Of a stretch of DNA of 64,000 nucleotides, positions 63,301 to 64,000 are shown piece by piece. The translations under genes and the position numbers were made by a program. Each line of letters opens with the position of its first letter. Position 1 is the first letter of the stretch. Source of the DNA: Flammeovirgaceae bacterium SG7u.111 (GTDB lineage: Bacteria > Bacteroidota > Bacteroidia > Cytophagales > Flammeovirgaceae); NCBI GenBank assembly GCA_034044135.1, contig CP139021.1:7292001-7356000 (forward strand), given 5' to 3'. Under the pieces are notes generated by a model that was given only the letters and a program-made list of their open reading frames with translations, was not told the origin of the DNA and did no database searches.

Positions 63301-64000
63301 ATAAAGTTAGGGCTATTTGGTACTGTGATAGGAAAGTTCTGGTCAGAAATATCAAAGAAGATATTATTACTGGCTTTAATTTTAATTCTTGCCTCAGATG
63401 TTGGGATATCTGGTAAGGTTATGACTTCTTCTCCATCATTAGCAGTATTCATAGCTAATGTGTCAGGGAATGTCTGGCCTCCATCGGTTGATAGGAGTAT
63501 ATTGATAGCAGTACAGTTTACAGGAGCTGATTTTGTATTAGCTACGTTCCATTTAATCGTTTGCGGAATACCTGACATAAGGCTTTCAGTAGAATTTGGG
63601 GCGGTTATTCTAAATGGCCCTGCTTGGTCGGTTGCCTCAAAAGTTAGTTGGTCATAGGTAACTCCTCCTATTGCTGCATTGTCTCTAGCTGTAAACCTAA
63701 AGGATAGGGTTCTGCTATAGCTAGGTAAAACTTCGCCCAAGCTGGCTGAATTTTCTAAAATAGCTTGGAGCTTAGGGAATACTCTTACAGGAGAAGCGCT
63801 TGGGCTAAATGAGCGAAAGGAGGGAGCACTTCCTTCGGGTAAATCTAACTCGCTAATAGGACCAGTATCAAACTGCTCCCAGCAGTAAGTCAAGGTATTG
63901 CCGTCAGGATCCGACCCTTGACCTGTGAGCTCAAAAGGAGTGTTTATTGGAATATAGAATCCACCAGGTTCAACACTTATTTCGGGGGGAGAATTGCCAC
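60345..64000 (-). CDS. Large T9SS-secreted protein with P domain and six FN3 domains (partial, 5' end outside window)
   Basis: At least 1217 residues; the frame stays open to the window edge (GNSPPEISVEPGG at 63998), so the start lies outside. The apparent start at 63893 is only an internal TTG. From the visible N-side: a region typical of Bacteroidota reprolysin-type metalloproteases (DPDGNTLTYCWEQFD, FRFTARDNAA, ITAPNSTESLMSG); an Ig-like pair; a fibronectin-like segment with YWRVRGVNSCGTGY; a proprotein-convertase P domain (SSYVGENLPKTIPAEGTPTISSSI opening; VGENTAGEWILNIFDNQELDGGELNSWGLQLC ending); six FN3 domains in tandem, each with the core WTDxSxNExxFVIER; and a T9SS type A sorting domain (IFIHPNPHSGRFEL, GIYFIHIVTNKGSIIKKALKY). 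If the missing part has a HExxHxxGxxH motif, it is a secreted metalloprotease; that is inference. Confidence 0.85.
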   Translation of the reverse strand, partial: GNSPPEISVEPGGFYIPINTPFELTGQGSDPDGNTLTYCWEQFDTGPISELDLPEGSAPSFRSFSPSASPVRVFPKLQAILENSASLGEVLPSYSRTLSFRFTARDNAAIGGVTYDQLTFEATDQAGPFRITAPNSTESLMSGIPQTIKWNVANTKSAPVNCTAINILLSTDGGQTFPDTLAMNTANDGEEVITLPDIPTSEARIKIKASNNIFFDISDQNFPITVPNSPNFILSSVPNEASVCTPSTLTHSLIATSILGFNNPVSLTIKNALPSGIGATFDKSSLSPSDTTSLNFSISELAETGIYPIVVEGSSSGIIQTDTVLLNISNGTPDSIKLIGPSRGLVVSPLYPTFNWQPAKGKLRYELEIAQTASFKNIIHAVSAIESTSFTLQKLLESDQKYYWRVRGVNSCGTGYYSATDSFNTMEIACSSYVGENLPKTIPAEGTPTISSSIFVNEEAILTDINVTNINGIHSYMSDLSFELISPQGTKVKLLTNKCGDNDLFNMGFDDQAITDTIPCPPVDGISLRPQTSLSALVGENTAGEWILNIFDNQELDGGELNSWGLQLCSSPLPFKFSAMPLSSSEVALSWDDILEDELTYIVERASSNQGVFDTVANLGADKGIFIDENLTKNTNYSYRLKIEYADGRFAYSNTISIITLPDVPYAVTKLKAINITQSSAELIWTDASDDEDGFIIERFSESGILLDTDTVPSDVNRFKESELETNTNYTFLVKAYNSIGSSENAPEITILTLPIAPSQPSNLIGEVIDFSSIKLSWTDLSDNEEEFVIERRKEINEDFLKIATVSANQTNYFDTELDAATNYYYRIKAQNQGGGSTYTDTIQVLTLPSPPAEPSFLNGNITNSNTINLWWKDNATNEDGFILERSEGNTENFQLVDSLSANSTNYPDTNRLANVAYIYRVKAYNLGGNSANSNYLSITIFPDSPVPPDKLRVFEIMQTSVGLTWEDNANNESGFIIERSKNTYANYSSIDSTLVNQTVYTDTSLLPNTIYFFKVRAYNENGFSSTSNEIQIETLPLVPSAPSELEIQSFSNNELTLSWIDNSNNEEAFVIERSLGDNQQYQAIATITSGTNKFFDFGVRLGNTYFYRVAASNKGGLSEYSNEVSTLTVGISKQLDEASIFIHPNPHSGRFELNTGNLKLLSLEVFSIDGKVVPHTKLIQLSGQKFVVEMKDVIAGIYFIHIVTNKGSIIKKALKY

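Noticed and set aside
63893-63893. Start codon of the last gene at the TTG at 63893
   Set aside because: The frame continues upstream without a stop to the window edge with sensible protein (TPFELTGQGSDPDGN), so the gene is partial.

Overview
The window is chromosomal DNA from a member of the Bacteroidota, most likely the order Cytophagales; the genus cannot be fixed from sequence alone. The evidence is the AT-rich coding style, TAnnTTTG-type promoters with little use of Shine-Dalgarno sites, gliding/type IX secretion (T9SS) C-terminal sorting domains on two giant secreted proteins, and many Bacteroidota-restricted families (DUF3078, DUF4834, DUF4905, DUF6048, DUF6452, head GIN domain). There is no rRNA, CRISPR array, transposase, integrase or phage gene. 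One tRNA (Ala, GGC) is present.

Layout. 0.45-5.6 kb: four secreted proteins in a row that seem to share one small domain; the fourth is fused to a three-module leucine-rich repeat array. 5.8-12.4 kb: S41 processing protease, glutamine synthetase, PfkB sugar kinase, DUF3078 protein and an arginase-fold protein with a degenerate metal site. 13-15.2 kb: tRNA-Ala, an all-helical unknown, a single-domain response regulator. 15.3-20.4 kb: ALDH7-type dehydrogenase, prfB with its programmed +1 frameshift, a head GIN protein, and an Fe-S pair (Mrp ATPase plus NifU-like scaffold). 20.6-27.2 kb: GHL10 glycosidase-like protein, a membrane-barrel candidate, a CsgG-like protein, Tex. 27.2-28.4 kb: a repeat-rich island around a tiny DUF4834 gene. 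28.4-36.2 kb: acyl-CoA dehydrogenase, LysM/RlpA-like protein, DUF4905, NfeD, the DUF6452/DUF6048 pair, lytic transglycosylase, LOG-family protein. 36.5-38.9 kb: adk, obg and an ArsR-type regulator. 39-47 kb: tandem-Cache receptor without an output domain, a small unknown, a glucan-phosphorylase-like enzyme lacking the PLP lysine, a DUF4136 lipoprotein and a VWA-type membrane protein. 47.1-64 kb: M14 carboxypeptidase-like protein, a secreted unknown, and two convergent giant T9SS cargo proteins, the second running off the window.

How it fits together. Most of the window is conserved housekeeping and cell-envelope genes in short transcription units separated by strong hairpins, several of them near-perfect bidirectional terminators at convergent gene ends. 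The parts that deserve attention are the paralogous secreted cluster at the left end, the inverted palindromic repeats plus 20-21 nt tandem repeat around 27.3-28.4 kb, and three enzymes whose expected active-site or regulatory residues are missing (arginase-like, glucan phosphorylase-like, glutamine synthetase). I found no complete system that I can call new with confidence; the secreted cluster and the repeat island are the best candidates.
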